A stretch of 59,390 bases of DNA from Actinomadura hibisca NBRC 15177 (lineage in GTDB: Bacteria; Actinomycetota; Actinomycetes; Streptosporangiales; Streptosporangiaceae), in NCBI RefSeq assembly GCF_001552635.1, contig NZ_BCRO01000080.1:1-59390 (forward strand), in the 5' to 3' direction. Positions 58,630 to 59,390 of the stretch are shown piece after piece. Numbering within the stretch: the stretch's first letter is position 1; each line of letters opens with the position of its first letter. The notes beneath the pieces are model-generated. The model did not search any database and was not told the origin of the DNA. It was given only the letters and a program-made list of their open reading frames with translations. The position numbers and the translations under genes are program-made.

Positions 58630-59120
58630 CGCTCGCCTTCCTCGGTCTTGAAGGTGCGGAAGCCGCGCCGGTGGTAGTTGGGCAGGGCGTTGGGGTGGTC
58701 CAGCGTCGAGGTGTGGAGCCAGACCCTGTTCACGGCAGGAGCCAGCTCCCAGGCGCGCCGGACACCGAGCGTCAAGGCGAAGCCCCCGAGCCCCTTGCCG
58801 ACGAACTCGGGCAGCAGCCCGAAGGTCTCGATCTCGACTTCGCCACCCGGGTGGGGCTCGTAGGAGACCATGCCCGCCGGTTCACCTTGATAGGAGAGGA
58901 GCCAGAAGACCCGCTCGGGCTTCTCCTGGAACCAGGCGGCCCACTCATCCTGGCTGCGGCTCGCACTCTTCCAGCCGTAAGGAGCACCGATCCTGGCCTG
59001 GACTTCGGTGACGAGCGGCGATTCCCGCTCCAGGGGCTCCAGCACAAGACCGGGCACAGGCTTGGCGGGGACGAACTGGTCAAGGGATGTCATCTCGACA
59101 TACGTAACGATCTCCTTCAC
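58626..59120 (-). CDS. GNAT N-acetyltransferase
   Basis: A 164-residue acetyltransferase. The centre reads WLLSYQGEPAGMVSYEPHPGGEVEIETFGLLPEFVGKGLGGFALTLGVRRAWE, with the acetyl-CoA loop VGKGLGG, and the end HPNALPNYHRRGFRTFKTEE is typical. The start is uncertain: GTG at 59120 gives VKEIVTYVEMTSLDQF, the usual opening of this subfamily, while ATG at 59093 is also possible. Substrate unknown. It ends inside the last codons of the convergent oxidoreductase gene. Confidence 0.88.
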   Translation of the reverse strand: MKEIVTYVEMTSLDQFVPAKPVPGLVLEPLERESPLVTEVQARIGAPYGWKSASRSQDEWAAWFQEKPERVFWLLSYQGEPAGMVSYEPHPGGEVEIETFGLLPEFVGKGLGGFALTLGVRRAWELAPAVNRVWLHTSTLDHPNALPNYHRRGFRTFKTEEGER

Positions 59121-59281
59121 CCTGCGGAGGCTACTGGACCGCCGAATGCCGGACCATTGGCTTTCTGACGGGGATTCTCGGCGGTCAGGGCCATCACGTC
59201 CGCGTAGCCGCCGCAGACCACGACCGCTCCACACCCGACCAACAACCCCAGCCCGCACCCACACATGCCCACCGACCCCAG

Positions 59282-59344
59282 CCCCCGAGGACGGGGGTGC
59301 AGGGGGCAGAGCCCCATGCCAGGGGCAGCGGGGGACAAAGTCCC
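59282..59344. repeat. REP-like element of three short hairpins
   Basis: Three GC-rich inverted repeats in a row: CCCCCGAGGACGGGGG (59282-59297), GGGGC-AGA-GCCCC (59303-59315) and GGGAC-AAA-GTCCC (59332-59344). Such GGGGCAGAGCCCC-rich strings occur as dispersed intergenic elements in high-GC actinomycetes. No gene overlaps it. Confidence 0.6.
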
Positions 59345-59390
59345 AGCAGCATTTAAAAGACAGGGCAGGCGCTCCGCGCCTTCCGCTTTT

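Overview
The window is about 59.4 kb of very GC-rich DNA with strong G/C third-position bias, many GTG and TTG starts, and several starts that look leaderless. Gene content points to an actinomycete: DUF5753/DUF397 regulators, DUF3000, a TIGR04222 protein, a DtxR/IdeR-type iron box, an ECF41 sigma factor, heme synthesis of the coproporphyrin-dependent type (hemE, hemG/hemY, hemQ) and a class F sortase. My best guess is Streptosporangiales, Thermomonosporaceae or Actinomadura-like; this is inference from content only. It reads as ordinary chromosome. I see no tRNA, rRNA, CRISPR array, insertion sequence, phage block or antibiotic gene cluster.

Layout. 0-3.2 kb: XRE regulator divergent from two coupled small genes, a GNAT acetyltransferase and a FadR-type GntR regulator. 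3.2-5.3 kb: leuA behind a 14-residue leader peptide with three consecutive Leu codons and mutually exclusive hairpins. 5.4-10.2 kb: DUF4236 protein, secreted X-Pro dipeptidyl peptidase, a lone LigD polymerase domain, msrB, a TIGR04222 protein. 10.3-19.3 kb: hemQ/hemG and hemE on the minus strand around two exported proteins, then a small zinc-ribbon protein, DUF3000 and an RNase D-type nuclease. 19.4-26.7 kb: iron-box-controlled efeU permease, hexose-phosphate mutarotase, GH18 chitinase convergent with a secreted nuclease/phosphodiesterase, and a sigma-like domain fused to a membrane and extracytoplasmic region. 26.8-35.7 kb: acyl-CoA ligase divergent from the fadA-fadB beta-oxidation pair, amino acid permease, FprA-type ferredoxin reductase.

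35.7-43.6 kb: divergent dxs and idi (isoprenoid precursors), a three-gene sugar ABC importer without ATPase, and a class F sortase with an upstream candidate substrate. 43.9-50.2 kb: ASCH protein, mismatch glycosylase, TauE-type permease, aldo/keto reductase, LysE exporter, aconitase. 50.4-52.2 kb: a WhiJ-type locus (XRE-DUF5753, DUF397, HATPase and a fourth small coupled gene). 52.3-59.4 kb: PhzF protein, cytochrome P450, an ECF41-like sigma factor with two carboxymuconolactone-decarboxylase-family genes that each carry a match to the ECF41 promoter (TGTCACA-N16-CGTC type), an SRPBCC protein, a quinone-oxidoreductase-like enzyme, a GNAT protein and a REP-like element.

The most notable signals are the leuA attenuator, the ECF41 promoter pair, a 30-bp perfect palindrome upstream of the P450, and a recurring pattern in which the last bases of a gene together with its stop codon are tandemly duplicated just downstream (at least six genes on both strands).
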